From: an uncultured Devosia sp.
GTDB lineage: Bacteria; Pseudomonadota; Alphaproteobacteria; Rhizobiales; Devosiaceae
Direction of reading: 5' to 3'
DNA: 64,000 nucleotides
Assembly: GCF_946479885.1 (NCBI RefSeq)
Contig: NZ_CAMLHM010000002.1
Location: 1-64,000, forward strand
Position numbers and translations under genes: made by a program. The number at the start of each line of letters is the position of its first letter. Position 1 is the stretch's first letter. The notes below the pieces were generated by a model. The model was not told the DNA's origin and did not search any database. It worked only from the letters and a program-made list of their open reading frames with translations. This document shows, piece after piece, positions 8,676 to 16,813 of the stretch.

Positions 8676-9719
8676 CTAAAGCCCCAGGAACCGCACCGTG
8701 TCCGGGTCGACAGGCACGCCCGCCTGCTGGCGCTGCGCCATCTCTTCCCATTCCCGATCGCCCGGCGCCATCACCCGCTCCGCGCCGTCACGCACCGCCG
8801 CGCCGCGCAGGCTGGCGAGATACCGCGTGATCATCGCGCCAAACAGCTCGCGCCCCACAAACTTGGCCGGGTCGATCACCAGCACGAAATGCCCCATATT
8901 GCGTGGCGTCGAGATATCCCCGCCCGGCCCGCCATACATCGGGATGAAATCGCTATCGAGCGTCGTCCCGGTCAGCAGCGCCGAGAACAGCGTCGCCACC
9001 CCCGCCAGGGCCGCGCCCTTATAGCCATATTCGGCGCCGCCCAGCGGCAGCAGCATATCGGCAGCCTGCGGATCGGTGGTCACCGCCCCCTCCCGGTCAG
9101 CCGCAACGCCAGCGGGCAGTTCCAGCCCCAGCGAGCGATGCAGCAGCACCCGGTTCATCGGGATCGACGACGTCGCCATATCGAGCAGCCACGGCTTGCT
9201 GTCCGGCACCGGCGCGGCGAAAGCCAGCGGGTTGGTGCCATGAAAGCGCGAGGCTCCGTCGAACAGGGCCACCATGGAATCGGTATTGGTCGTGGCGAAG
9301 GTGACAAAGCCTCGCTCCGCCCCTGCCAGCGCATAGGCGCCCGCCGCCCCCAGATGCGAGGAATGCGCAATCCCGACCGCACCCACCCCGGCCTGCTGCG
9401 CCAGCTCGATGCCGACCTCCACCGCCTTGTAGGCCGCGTAGTGTCCCATGCCATCATCGCCATCCACCATGGCCGAGCCTGCCGCGCGAATATCGACCTT
9501 GAGTTGCGGATCCTTGTTCAGCCGTCCCCCGGCCAGCATGGTGCAATAGTGCTCCGTCAGCCGCACGCCATGGCTGTCCACACCCACCAGCGACGCATGC
9601 AGCATCGCCCGCACCGCCGCGGCAAGCGACGGCTCGCTCGCGCCTGCATTGCGGAGCGCAGACGCCACTTTTTGTTCCAAAGTCGCAGCCGGAAACCGCT
9701 GTGCCTCGTTGCCCTGCAT
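8676..9719 (-). CDS. Ldh-family (malate/L-lactate/ureidoglycolate-type) NAD(P) oxidoreductase
   Basis: This 347-residue protein belongs to the Ldh_2 fold family, unrelated to classical malate or lactate dehydrogenases. Members include L-sulfolactate, ureidoglycolate, 2,3-diketo-L-gulonate and delta-1-piperideine-2-carboxylate reductases. Supporting motifs are SLVGVDSHGVRL near residue 45 (the conserved Asp-Ser-His), VGAVGIAHSSHLGAAGAYA with the catalytic His, TNPLAFAAPVP, and the cofactor-binding GYKGAALA and GDISTPRNMGHF. The start is ATG 9719. The neighbouring oxygenase cluster is transcribed away from it. The substrate is unknown; a 2-keto/2-hydroxy acid is likely by family. Confidence 0.88.
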   Translation of the reverse strand: MQGNEAQRFPAATLEQKVASALRNAGASEPSLAAAVRAMLHASLVGVDSHGVRLTEHYCTMLAGGRLNKDPQLKVDIRAAGSAMVDGDDGMGHYAAYKAVEVGIELAQQAGVGAVGIAHSSHLGAAGAYALAGAERGFVTFATTNTDSMVALFDGASRFHGTNPLAFAAPVPDSKPWLLDMATSSIPMNRVLLHRSLGLELPAGVAADREGAVTTDPQAADMLLPLGGAEYGYKGAALAGVATLFSALLTGTTLDSDFIPMYGGPGGDISTPRNMGHFVLVIDPAKFVGRELFGAMITRYLASLRGAAVRDGAERVMAPGDREWEEMAQRQQAGVPVDPDTVRFLGL

Positions 9720-9727
9720 TGCAAGTA

Positions 9728-9813
9728 GACCTCATGGTGAGCTTGTCGAACCACGAGGTCGTGGCAACATAGCCGTGCCCAACCTCCTGCTTCGACAAGC
9801 TCACCATGAGGTC
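9728..9813. repeat. 23-bp perfect inverted repeat (REP-like)
   Basis: The arms 9728-9750 and 9791-9813 are exact reverse complements (starting gacctcatggtgagcttg). A second partial stem (accacgaggtcgtgg) lies between them. One arm with the same internal stem recurs at 12779-12815. This is a repetitive extragenic palindrome, not coding, although it is open in several frames. Confidence 0.85.
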
Positions 9814-9860
9814 TCAAGGGCCTCGGCGGCAACCCACCATCTCATTCCCATGCAGGGGAG

Positions 9861-9880
9861 ATTCCCGCTTTCACGGGAAT
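9861..9880. repeat. Small REP hairpin
   Basis: The hairpin attcccg-ctttca-cgggaat lies just upstream of the oxygenase gene. The sequence resembles a very common bacterial REP half (attcccgc...gcgggaat). No function is assigned. Confidence 0.6.
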
Positions 9881-9931
9881 GACATGACCGACACACCGGC
9901 CTATGCTCATTCCAACAGTTGAGACCACCCC

Positions 9932-10825
9932 ATGCCGTCCATCGATCCCACCACCCGCGACCTCTGGCAGGTCATCGCTGCCACCGACGAAATCGCGCCC
10001 GGCCTTGTCGAGACCACCCTGCTGCTCGATACCCCCATCGCCCTCACGCGCGATCGCGATGGCAATCCGGTCGTCTGGCGCCGCGCCGATGAGGAGCAGG
10101 GCGACGAGGTCGACGCCGAAACCATCCTCGATCGCCTCCCCACCATCACAGGTTACGGCTATATCTGGACCAGCTTGGGCAATCCGCCCGCCAAGCTGTT
10201 CCCCATCCCCGAATATGCCGAGCCCGATCGCAAGAACATGAGCTGCGGCTCCATCGGCATCCATGTCTCCGCCCCGCGCGCGGTCGAGAACTTTCTCGAC
10301 ATGGGCCACTTCCCCTATGTCCACACCGATATCCTGGGCGCCGAACCCCATACCGAGGTCAAGGAATACGACGTCGAGGTGTCCGAGGAGCGCGACGAAG
10401 TGCTGGCCACCCGCTGCAAGTTCATCCAGCCCCGCGCCGCCAAATCTGCCACCGAACCCATGGAAGTCGAATACGTCTATCGCGTGCCCCACCCCTTCTG
10501 CTCGGTGCTCTACAAATCCTGCCCCGAGGACGAGACGCGCCGCGACGTGATCGCCATTTTCCTCCAGCCGATGACCGAGGAACGCTGCCGCGCGCACCTG
10601 CTGCAGTCCATGATCGACTCGACCTCATCGATCACCGACCTGCGCCGCTTCCAGCAGACCATTTTCGGCCAGGACAAGCCCATCCTCGAAAACCAGTATC
10701 CCAAGCGGCTCCCTCTCGACCCTCGGTCCGAGACCCCGATCCGCGCCGACAAATCCGCCATCGCCTACCGCCGCTGGCTCAGCCAGAAAGGCATCACCTA
10801 CGGCGTCATCCCGATGGCGGGCTGA
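9932..10825 (+). CDS. Rieske-type oxygenase catalytic subunit lacking its own [2Fe-2S] site
   Basis: The 297-residue protein matches the catalytic (SRPBCC) part of VanA-like aromatic or O-/N-demethylating oxygenases. The mononuclear iron motif is intact: ENFLDMGHFPYVH with Asp123, His126 and His131. The C-terminal signature FGQDKPILENQYP also fits the family. The N-terminal 80 residues keep the outer strands of a Rieske domain (LLDTPIALTRDRDGNPVVWR, later YGYIWTSLG). The cluster-binding segment with Cys-X-His and Cys-X2-His is absent and replaced by a short Asp/Glu-rich stretch (about 51-72). There are no CxH or CxxH motifs. The next gene supplies a Rieske domain fused to a reductase, so the two probably work as a pair. 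The start is ATG 9932. The substrate is unknown. Confidence 0.88.
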   Translation: MPSIDPTTRDLWQVIAATDEIAPGLVETTLLLDTPIALTRDRDGNPVVWRRADEEQGDEVDAETILDRLPTITGYGYIWTSLGNPPAKLFPIPEYAEPDRKNMSCGSIGIHVSAPRAVENFLDMGHFPYVHTDILGAEPHTEVKEYDVEVSEERDEVLATRCKFIQPRAAKSATEPMEVEYVYRVPHPFCSVLYKSCPEDETRRDVIAIFLQPMTEERCRAHLLQSMIDSTSSITDLRRFQQTIFGQDKPILENQYPKRLPLDPRSETPIRADKSAIAYRRWLSQKGITYGVIPMAG

Positions 10826-10860
10826 AGATGTGGCCGGTCGCTGAACTTGCGGCTCCATTC

Positions 10861-10959
10861 CTCCCCTCCCCCTTGAGGGGAGGGGCCGGGGGTGGGGGTC
10901 CATCGGTGACCAACCGCACCACCCCCTCCCTCGTTCCCTCCCCTCAAGGGGGAGGGAGG
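10861..10959. repeat. Mosaic palindromic intergenic repeat
   Basis: Two inverted blocks (tcccccttgaggggaggg ... ggtgggggtccatcggt and accccctccctc ... cctcaagggggaggga) fill most of the space between the oxygenase and its reductase. Almost the same element lies at 12837-12935, so the reductase gene is bracketed by two copies. Confidence 0.85.
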
Positions 10960-11051
10960 CCCAAACTGCAAAATTATGCTGCCCCGTACGCCAGGGTTGC
11001 CTGTCATAGCCTTCCGATCGTGGCGCGATCCCAGTCCATCGCGGATCAACC

Positions 11052-12758
11052 ATGACCCTCTCCCTCGCCGATCCCACCTGGTATCCCATCGCCAGCTCCG
11101 ACGACCTGCCCTTTCGCCACGTCTATGCCGGACAACTGCTCGGCCGCGAGCTTGCCGTCTGGCGGGCCGATGATGGCAATGTCAACGTCTGGGAAAACCG
11201 GTGCCTCCATCGCGGCGTGCGCCTCTCGATCGGCATCAACGAAGGCGGCGAGCTCAAATGCCAATATCACGGCTGGCGCTATGCCAACCGCTCCGCCGGC
11301 TGCACCTATATCCCGGCCCACCCCGCCGACGCGCCGGCCCGCCGCATCCAGAACCGCACCTATCCGGTGCGCGAGGCCTATGGCCTGATCTGGTCCGCAG
11401 CCAATGACGAGCAGGCCTTCCGTCCCTTCGCCGGCGCCGAGGGTCCCGACTGGTTCCCCCTGCGCCCCATGCCGGTCAATGCCGCTCCCGAGGATGTGCT
11501 GGCCGCGCTCGTTCGCCTCGCGCCCGATGATCAACCCGCCGACCAGCTTCCCGGCCTCGCCGTCCGCTTCGGCGGCACCTATTACTTCGTCCAGCCCGTC
11601 GATGCCGGCCGCGCCGTCATCCGGGGCCTGCTCGCCGAACACCCCGCCGAGCCCGTAGCCACCCTCCGCCACTACAACGAAACCCTGGTCAAGCTGCGCG
11701 ACCGCCTCGAACGCGCCGCCCGCAAAAAGCCCGCCCCCACGCCGCTGCAACCAGCCTTCGACAAGGTCTCGGCCGAGCTCTCGACCATGCCCGATATCGC
11801 CATTCCGCGCGGCAACACCATCACCGTGGTGGTCAAGCGCAAATGGACCAGCGCCGATGGCGTCATCGGCTTCGAACTTGCTGCCCGCGACGGCCACCTG
11901 CCCACCTTCCAGCCCGGTGCCCATATCGACATTCACCTGCCCAATGGCATGACCCGGCAATATTCCATCACCAACGGCCCGGGCGAACTGATGAGCTACA
12001 TCATCGGCGTCAAGGCCGAGAGCGCCAGCAAGGGCGGCAGCAAGGTGCTCGTTGAAACCGTCCGCGAGGGCGACCTGCTCTCCATCTCCGAGCCGCGCAA
12101 CAATTTCCCGCTGCGCCGCGACGCGACCCGCACCGTGCTCATCGCCGGCGGCATCGGCATCACGCCGCTGCTGTCGATGGCCCGCTTCCTCGACAAGTCC
12201 GCCCTGCCCTATGAGCTGCACTATTTCACCCGCGCCGGCGAAACCGTCGCCTTCCGCTCCGAGCTGGAAGCCCTGCATGGCAAGGTGATCTTCCACACCG
12301 GCCTGCCCCGGGCCGAAATCGGCACCACCATCGCGTCGGCCCTCGGCCAGTGGAGCATGGCCCAGCATGTCTATGTCTGCGGCCCCGGCCCCATGCTCGA
12401 AACCGTGCGAGACACCGCCGCCGCCCAGGGCTGGCCGGAAGAGGCGATCCACTTCGAATACTTCAAGAACGACAAGGTCATCGACAACTCCTCATCCTTC
12501 GAGGTCGAACTGGCTCGCTCCGCCATGACGCTGCATGTGCCCGCGGGCAAGACGATCATGGAAGTCATGCGCGACGCCGGCCTCACCGTCCCCAGCTCCT
12601 GCGAACAGGGCGCCTGCGGCACCTGCCTCACCACGGTCATCGAAGGCGAAGTCGATCACCAGGACGTCTATCTCAACAATTCCGAAAAGGCGTCCAACAG
12701 CTGCATGATGACCTGCGTGAGCCGGGCAAAATCGGCGCGCCTGGTGCTGGATATTTGA
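11052..12758 (+). CDS. Rieske domain fused to a phthalate-dioxygenase-type reductase
   Basis: This 568-residue fusion has three parts. Residues 1-110 form a complete Rieske domain: Cys51-Leu-His53 and Cys70-X2-His73 in CLHRGVRLS ... LKCQYHGW. Residues about 110-230 are a linker without clear homology to me. Residues 235-568 are a PDR/VanB reductase with a flavin motif (RQYSITNGP), an NAD site (LIAGGIGITPLLSMARF), the CGPGPMLETV signature and a C-terminal plant-type ferredoxin (Cys517, Cys522, Cys525, Cys555). Electrons could thus pass NADH, flavin, ferredoxin, Rieske within one chain and then to the mononuclear iron of the upstream oxygenase, which lacks a Rieske site. That route is my inference. 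The start is ATG 11052. Confidence 0.93.
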   Translation: MTLSLADPTWYPIASSDDLPFRHVYAGQLLGRELAVWRADDGNVNVWENRCLHRGVRLSIGINEGGELKCQYHGWRYANRSAGCTYIPAHPADAPARRIQNRTYPVREAYGLIWSAANDEQAFRPFAGAEGPDWFPLRPMPVNAAPEDVLAALVRLAPDDQPADQLPGLAVRFGGTYYFVQPVDAGRAVIRGLLAEHPAEPVATLRHYNETLVKLRDRLERAARKKPAPTPLQPAFDKVSAELSTMPDIAIPRGNTITVVVKRKWTSADGVIGFELAARDGHLPTFQPGAHIDIHLPNGMTRQYSITNGPGELMSYIIGVKAESASKGGSKVLVETVREGDLLSISEPRNNFPLRRDATRTVLIAGGIGITPLLSMARFLDKSALPYELHYFTRAGETVAFRSELEALHGKVIFHTGLPRAEIGTTIASALGQWSMAQHVYVCGPGPMLETVRDTAAAQGWPEEAIHFEYFKNDKVIDNSSSFEVELARSAMTLHVPAGKTIMEVMRDAGLTVPSSCEQGACGTCLTTVIEGEVDHQDVYLNNSEKASNSCMMTCVSRAKSARLVLDI

Positions 12759-12778
12759 TGATGGAAATCCTCCCAGCA

Positions 12779-12935
12779 GACCTCATGGTGAGCCTGTCGA
12801 ACCACGAGGTCGTGGCACCGGTCTCGCAGATATCGCCTCCCTCCCCCTTGAGGGGAGGGAACGAGGGTGGGGGTCCATCGGTGGCCCATAGAACCACCCC
12901 CTCCCTCAATCCCTCCCCTCAAGGGGGAGGGAGGC
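12779..12935. repeat. Two intergenic repeats back to back
   Basis: Bases 12779-12815 repeat one arm and the internal stem of the element at 9728-9813. Bases 12837-12935 repeat the mosaic element of 10861-10959, in the same block order. They lie between the reductase fusion and the GST gene. Confidence 0.85.
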
Positions 12936-12957
12936 GCAAACTTTGGGCCTCTCGACC

Positions 12958-13605
12958 ATGATCACCCTCTACGACTTCGAACTCTCCGGGAACTGCTACA
13001 AGCTCCGCCTGCTGATGAGCATCCTCAAGCTGCGCTATGACATCGTGCCCGTCGATTTTTATCCCGGCCGCCAGCACAAGGCCGACTGGTTCCTGCGCCT
13101 CAATCCCTTCGGCCAGCTTCCGGTGCTGCAGGACGGTGACCTGACCCTCTCGGATTCGGGCGCCATCCTCGCCTACCTGGCCAGGAAATATGATGAGACC
13201 GGCCTGTGGTTCCCCGATGATCCCGCGATCACATCAGAAATCCTGCGCTGGCATGCCGTTGCCGACGACATCACCTCCACCGCCTCGGCGGCGCGCCTGG
13301 CCCTGGGCTTCTTCTACGATTTCGACATCCCCAAGGCCCAGGCCGGCGCCCACCGCATCTTCCGGCTGATGGACGAGCATCTGTGGTTCGGCGAGCGCGA
13401 GGGCCGCGACTGGCTCTGCTCGCCCGCGCACCCCACCACCGCCGATATCGCCTGCTTCCCCTATGTCATGCTCAGCGAAGAGGGCGGCATTTCGCGCCAG
13501 GATTATCCCGCCCTCCGCCGCTGGACCGACCGCGTCCGGCGCATTCCCGGCTTCACCGTCATGTCCGGCATCTTTCCGGCCGGACGGGCGCTGGAACCGC
13601 TCTAG
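12958..13605 (+). CDS. Glutathione S-transferase
   Basis: This 215-residue GST has an N-terminal thioredoxin-like domain (MITLYDFELSGNCYKLRLL, NPFGQLPVL with the cis-Pro, DSGAILAYLA with the glutathione-binding Ser) and an all-helical C-terminal domain (HPTTADIACFPYV with the conserved N-capping Asp). I use the ATG at 12958 because an upstream TTG at 12943 would only add five residues next to the repeat. It follows the oxygenase/reductase genes in the same direction, so a role in the same catabolic route is possible but not shown. Its stop overlaps that of the convergent gene. Confidence 0.92.
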   Translation: MITLYDFELSGNCYKLRLLMSILKLRYDIVPVDFYPGRQHKADWFLRLNPFGQLPVLQDGDLTLSDSGAILAYLARKYDETGLWFPDDPAITSEILRWHAVADDITSTASAARLALGFFYDFDIPKAQAGAHRIFRLMDEHLWFGEREGRDWLCSPAHPTTADIACFPYVMLSEEGGISRQDYPALRRWTDRVRRIPGFTVMSGIFPAGRALEPL

Positions 13606-14765
13606 GACTTGGTCTTGGTGGTCGCCGTCTTCCAGCTCGTATAGTCGTCGGCCGTGCAACCATAGGGTGCCCTTCCGTCGCCAAAGCGGGCCTCGAGCTG
13701 CTCGCAACCCCACAGGTTCAGCGGCTCGGGCATCATGTTGTTGATCTCCATGCCCAGCGATTCAAACGCATCGCCGCCGCTGGTGACGTAATAGACCCAA
13801 TAGCCCACGAGGCCCCCGATCATCAGCACCAGCACGCCCACGCCGGCCAATAGTCCGCGCAGCGCCCTGCGTCCGGCCGATGGCTTGGCCGGGGCGTTGG
13901 CGGCGAGGCCCCCGCGCCCTTCCTGCTCCACATCGAACGTCGAAAGCGCCAGCTGCCGCTCCGCATCGTTCAATTCGAGCCGCTCCAGCCCGCTGTCGAG
14001 CAGCACCGGCAGCCCGATATGCTCGGATTTGACCGCCACGCCAAATGTCTTGCCCTTGGCATCGCGCGCCATGAGCGGCGCCTGCCCGGCAGCAAAGCGG
14101 GTGCGCACGACATTGCCCTTGCGCTTGCCGTTCTCGGTCGAAAAATAGCTCACGAAACCGGCGCCGCGCTTCTTGTCGACCCCGGCCACCTCGACCGGAA
14201 CCACGCTCAACCGCCCCGGTGTCGCGGCCGCCCGGTTGGCCCGCCCGGCCTGCCACGCGCCCCAGATCACGGCCACCAGGCCGCCGACGAACACCAGCAT
14301 GAACACGGCGAACACGGCCAGCCGGTTCCACAGCATGTCCAGCCCCAGGCTGATCGTTGCCAGCTCCGGCTTGCCGCGGGAAATCACCACATCGACTTCA
14401 TAGTCGCTGCTCGAAAAGTCGAGGAAGGCAAGGGACACATGCGTGTCATAGCTCTGCCCGTTATAGTCATAGACCAGTCGCGCCTCGCAATCGGTCAGGC
14501 CGCGCCGCGTATTGCACTCGCCATCCAGCACCTGGCCATTGGGCAGGGGCATCGGATTCTGGCTGATCTGCAGATCGCGCCACAGGCCCGGCCCCTGCCA
14601 GATGCCAAGGCCGATCGCCAAGGCCGCCAGCATGACGATGGTGAACAGCATGGCCGCCGGGGCTGCAACAGGGCGCCCCGCCAGCGCGATTGACCGGTTG
14701 GGGAGGGGGAGATCCACAAAACTCATGGGAGACAGACTCGCAGTGCCAATGGTGGCCAAACTCAT
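13602..14765 (-). CDS. Membrane protein of unknown function with three helices
   Basis: I do not recognise this 387-residue protein. The helices are near residues 35-60 (MLFTIVMLAALAIGLGIW), 145-170 (LAVFAVFMLVFVGGLVAVIWG) and 300-325 (GLLAGVGVLVLMIGGLVGYW). The first loop carries a CNTRRGLTDCEARL pair of cysteines and resembles DUF3592-like proteins. The C-terminus has two more Cys (WGCEQLEARFGDGRAPYGC). I use the ATG at 14765; a further ATG at 14726 and an upstream start at 14789 are possible. It is convergent with the GST and the two stop codons overlap. Confidence 0.75.
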   Translation of the reverse strand: MSLATIGTASLSPMSFVDLPLPNRSIALAGRPVAAPAAMLFTIVMLAALAIGLGIWQGPGLWRDLQISQNPMPLPNGQVLDGECNTRRGLTDCEARLVYDYNGQSYDTHVSLAFLDFSSSDYEVDVVISRGKPELATISLGLDMLWNRLAVFAVFMLVFVGGLVAVIWGAWQAGRANRAAATPGRLSVVPVEVAGVDKKRGAGFVSYFSTENGKRKGNVVRTRFAAGQAPLMARDAKGKTFGVAVKSEHIGLPVLLDSGLERLELNDAERQLALSTFDVEQEGRGGLAANAPAKPSAGRRALRGLLAGVGVLVLMIGGLVGYWVYYVTSGGDAFESLGMEINNMMPEPLNLWGCEQLEARFGDGRAPYGCTADDYTSWKTATTKTKS

Positions 14766-14879
14766 ACGCAACGCCTCGCGATCACGCAAACGCGAGTGCG
14801 CTCAACCCGCTATCGCCACCCGGCTAGCCTTGCGCGTCCATTCCGGCTATTGCCTTGAACAAAATCGAGGAGTCTTCCC

Positions 14880-16049
14880 ATGATCATCGAACCCAAGATC
14901 CGCGGCTTCATCTGCACCACCGCCCATCCGGTGGGCTGCGCCACCAATGTGCAGCGCCAGATTGATCATGTCGTGGTCAAGGGCCCCGTCCCCTCCAACA
15001 GCAAGCGGGTCCTGGTCCTGGGCTGCTCGACCGGCTATGGCCTCGCCTCGCGCATCGTCACCACCTTTGGCAGCGATGCCGACACGGTGGGCGTCTCCTT
15101 CGAGCGCCCGCCCGCCGAGGGCAAGACGGCCTCCGCCGGCTGGTACAACAATCGTGCCTTCGAAAATCGCGCCCGCGCCGCCGGCCGCAAGGCCGTCACC
15201 ATCGAAGGCGATGCCTTCTCCGATGCCGTCAAGGCCGAAGCGATCGAGGCCATCAAGGCAAACCTCGGCCAGGTCGATCTCATCGTCTATTCCGTCGCCT
15301 CCCCGGTTCGCACCGATCCCAAGGATGGCGTCACCTACCGCTCCGCCATCAAGCCCTATGGCAGCACCGTCACCTCCAAGACCCTCAATACCGGTACCGG
15401 CGAAGTCTCCGAGATTTCGGTCGAGCCCGCGACCGAGGAAGAGGCCGCCGCGACCGTCAAGGTCATGGGCGGCGAGGATTGGGAACTGTGGATCAAGGCG
15501 CTGTCCGATGCCGGCGTGCTGGCGGAGGGCTTCCTGTCGCTCAACTACACCTACCTGGGTAGCGAGCTGACCTGGCCCATCTACCACAAGGGCACCCTGG
15601 GCAAGGCAAAGGCGGACCTCGATCGCGCCGCCGCTGCCATCCGCGCCCAGCATGGCAAGCATGCCGCCCACGTCGTCGCCCTCAAGGCCGTGGTGACCCA
15701 GGCGAGCTCCGCCATTCCAGTCGTGCCGCTCTACGGCACCCTGCTCATCAAGGTCGAGGACGAGATGGGCCTGGGCGAGGGCCCGATCCAGCAGATCGAC
15801 CGTCTGTTCCGCGACAAGCTCCAGGGCGAAGTGGCGCTGGATGGCGAGGGCCGTATCCGCGTCGACGACTGGGAACTGTCCGACACCATGCAGAAGGAGC
15901 TGGCCCGACGCTGGGCAGCCCTCACCACCGAAAGCCTGGCGGCTCTGGCGGACCTGCCCAAATACCGGCAGGAATTTCTCAAGCTCTTCGGTTTCGGCCT
16001 CGGCGGCGTGGATTACAGCCAGGACGTCGATCCGCAGGTGGTGAACTGA
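14880..16049 (+). CDS. fabV: FabV-type trans-2-enoyl-ACP/CoA reductase
   Basis: This 389-residue protein catalyses the last, NADH-dependent reduction in each cycle of fatty acid synthesis. FabV is a large SDR relative that differs from FabI by size and by a Tyr-X8-Lys active site. Here that site is Y-HKGTLGKA-K in residues about 237-246. Other hallmarks are the N-terminal IIEPKIRGFICTTAHPVGC, the cofactor motif GCSTGYGLASRI, and YSVASPVRTDPKDG. The length matches the family (about 390-400). FabV enzymes characterised in Vibrio and Pseudomonas are highly tolerant of triclosan. Upstream is a short purine-rich ribosome site (GAGGAGTC) before ATG 14880. It stands alone. Confidence 0.95.
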   Translation: MIIEPKIRGFICTTAHPVGCATNVQRQIDHVVVKGPVPSNSKRVLVLGCSTGYGLASRIVTTFGSDADTVGVSFERPPAEGKTASAGWYNNRAFENRARAAGRKAVTIEGDAFSDAVKAEAIEAIKANLGQVDLIVYSVASPVRTDPKDGVTYRSAIKPYGSTVTSKTLNTGTGEVSEISVEPATEEEAAATVKVMGGEDWELWIKALSDAGVLAEGFLSLNYTYLGSELTWPIYHKGTLGKAKADLDRAAAAIRAQHGKHAAHVVALKAVVTQASSAIPVVPLYGTLLIKVEDEMGLGEGPIQQIDRLFRDKLQGEVALDGEGRIRVDDWELSDTMQKELARRWAALTTESLAALADLPKYRQEFLKLFGFGLGGVDYSQDVDPQVVN

Positions 16050-16071
16050 CCTCTCGCGGATTGAAGCGGCC

Positions 16072-16812
16072 CTAGAGGGCCGCGCGCACCAGCTCAATCA
16101 AGCGCGCGTCTTCTCCGGGCACCTGTTCGGCGAGGCGCGCCGCAGCGAGGACCGGCAGCCAGGCGACTATGGCTGCGCGCTTGCTGCCGGTGAGCCGCAT
16201 ATAGGCGTCGAGATAGGCCGATGCGACATCGGCGGAATGGTGCAGCAACAGCAGGTAGCTCCGGCAGGCATCCGCCTCCGGCGCGCCCTGGCTGGCATCC
16301 AGCCAGTCAATGATGACAGATGCTTCCTCCATCCCCATGACATTGAACGGGTGGAAGTCGCCATGGCAGAGCCGGTCGCCATCCGGCAACGTCTCCAGCC
16401 GCTGCGACATCGCTGCGGCCTCGGCGACCGACAACTGGGCGGCCCGACCGATTGCTCGCCGCAGCCGGTCCCGCAGCCCGGGAAGAAACGGCGCCGCTTC
16501 GCCATGGATACGAACCTGCAATCCGACCACCGCGTCAAGCATCGCCGGCGCCTGGTCGGGGTGGTCGAGCATTTCGGTTGCTATCGGCCGGCCCGGCGCG
16601 CGGCTCATCACCACGCCCCATCGTCCCTCGGTCTCCAGCACGCACCGCACCCTAGGTACTGGCAGCGGCCCATGTTCGAGCATGGCAAGCGTTGCCGCCT
16701 CGCGGAACGCCTGCTCCTTGCCGTGCCCCGGCTGGTAGAGCTTGATGACATCGGGGCCCCACTCGAACACCTCCGCCACCAGCCCGGCGCCCAGTCGCTG
16801 CCCCAGCGTCAC
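16072..16812 (-). CDS. Aminoglycoside-phosphotransferase-like kinase
   Basis: This 246-residue APH/choline-kinase-fold protein has a glycine-rich loop (LGQRLGAGLVAEVFEWG), the ATP-binding Lys (VIKLYQPG), the catalytic loop CHGDFHPFNVM (Asp base and Asn) and the metal-binding Asp in VIIDWLDASQG. These kinases phosphorylate small molecules such as aminoglycosides, homoserine, choline or sugars; the substrate here is unknown. I choose the GTG at 16812, one base after the epmB stop with AGGGG at a good distance. A GTG at 16854 or an upstream start at 16932 would overlap epmB. It is the last gene of the epmB-kinase pair. Confidence 0.88.
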   Translation of the reverse strand: MTLGQRLGAGLVAEVFEWGPDVIKLYQPGHGKEQAFREAATLAMLEHGPLPVPRVRCVLETEGRWGVVMSRAPGRPIATEMLDHPDQAPAMLDAVVGLQVRIHGEAAPFLPGLRDRLRRAIGRAAQLSVAEAAAMSQRLETLPDGDRLCHGDFHPFNVMGMEEASVIIDWLDASQGAPEADACRSYLLLLHHSADVASAYLDAYMRLTGSKRAAIVAWLPVLAAARLAEQVPGEDARLIELVRAAL

Positions 16813-16813
16813 C

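Noticed and set aside
9649..9882. Short frames with PHGELVE-type translations
   Set aside because: These are translations of the 23-bp inverted repeat, not proteins.
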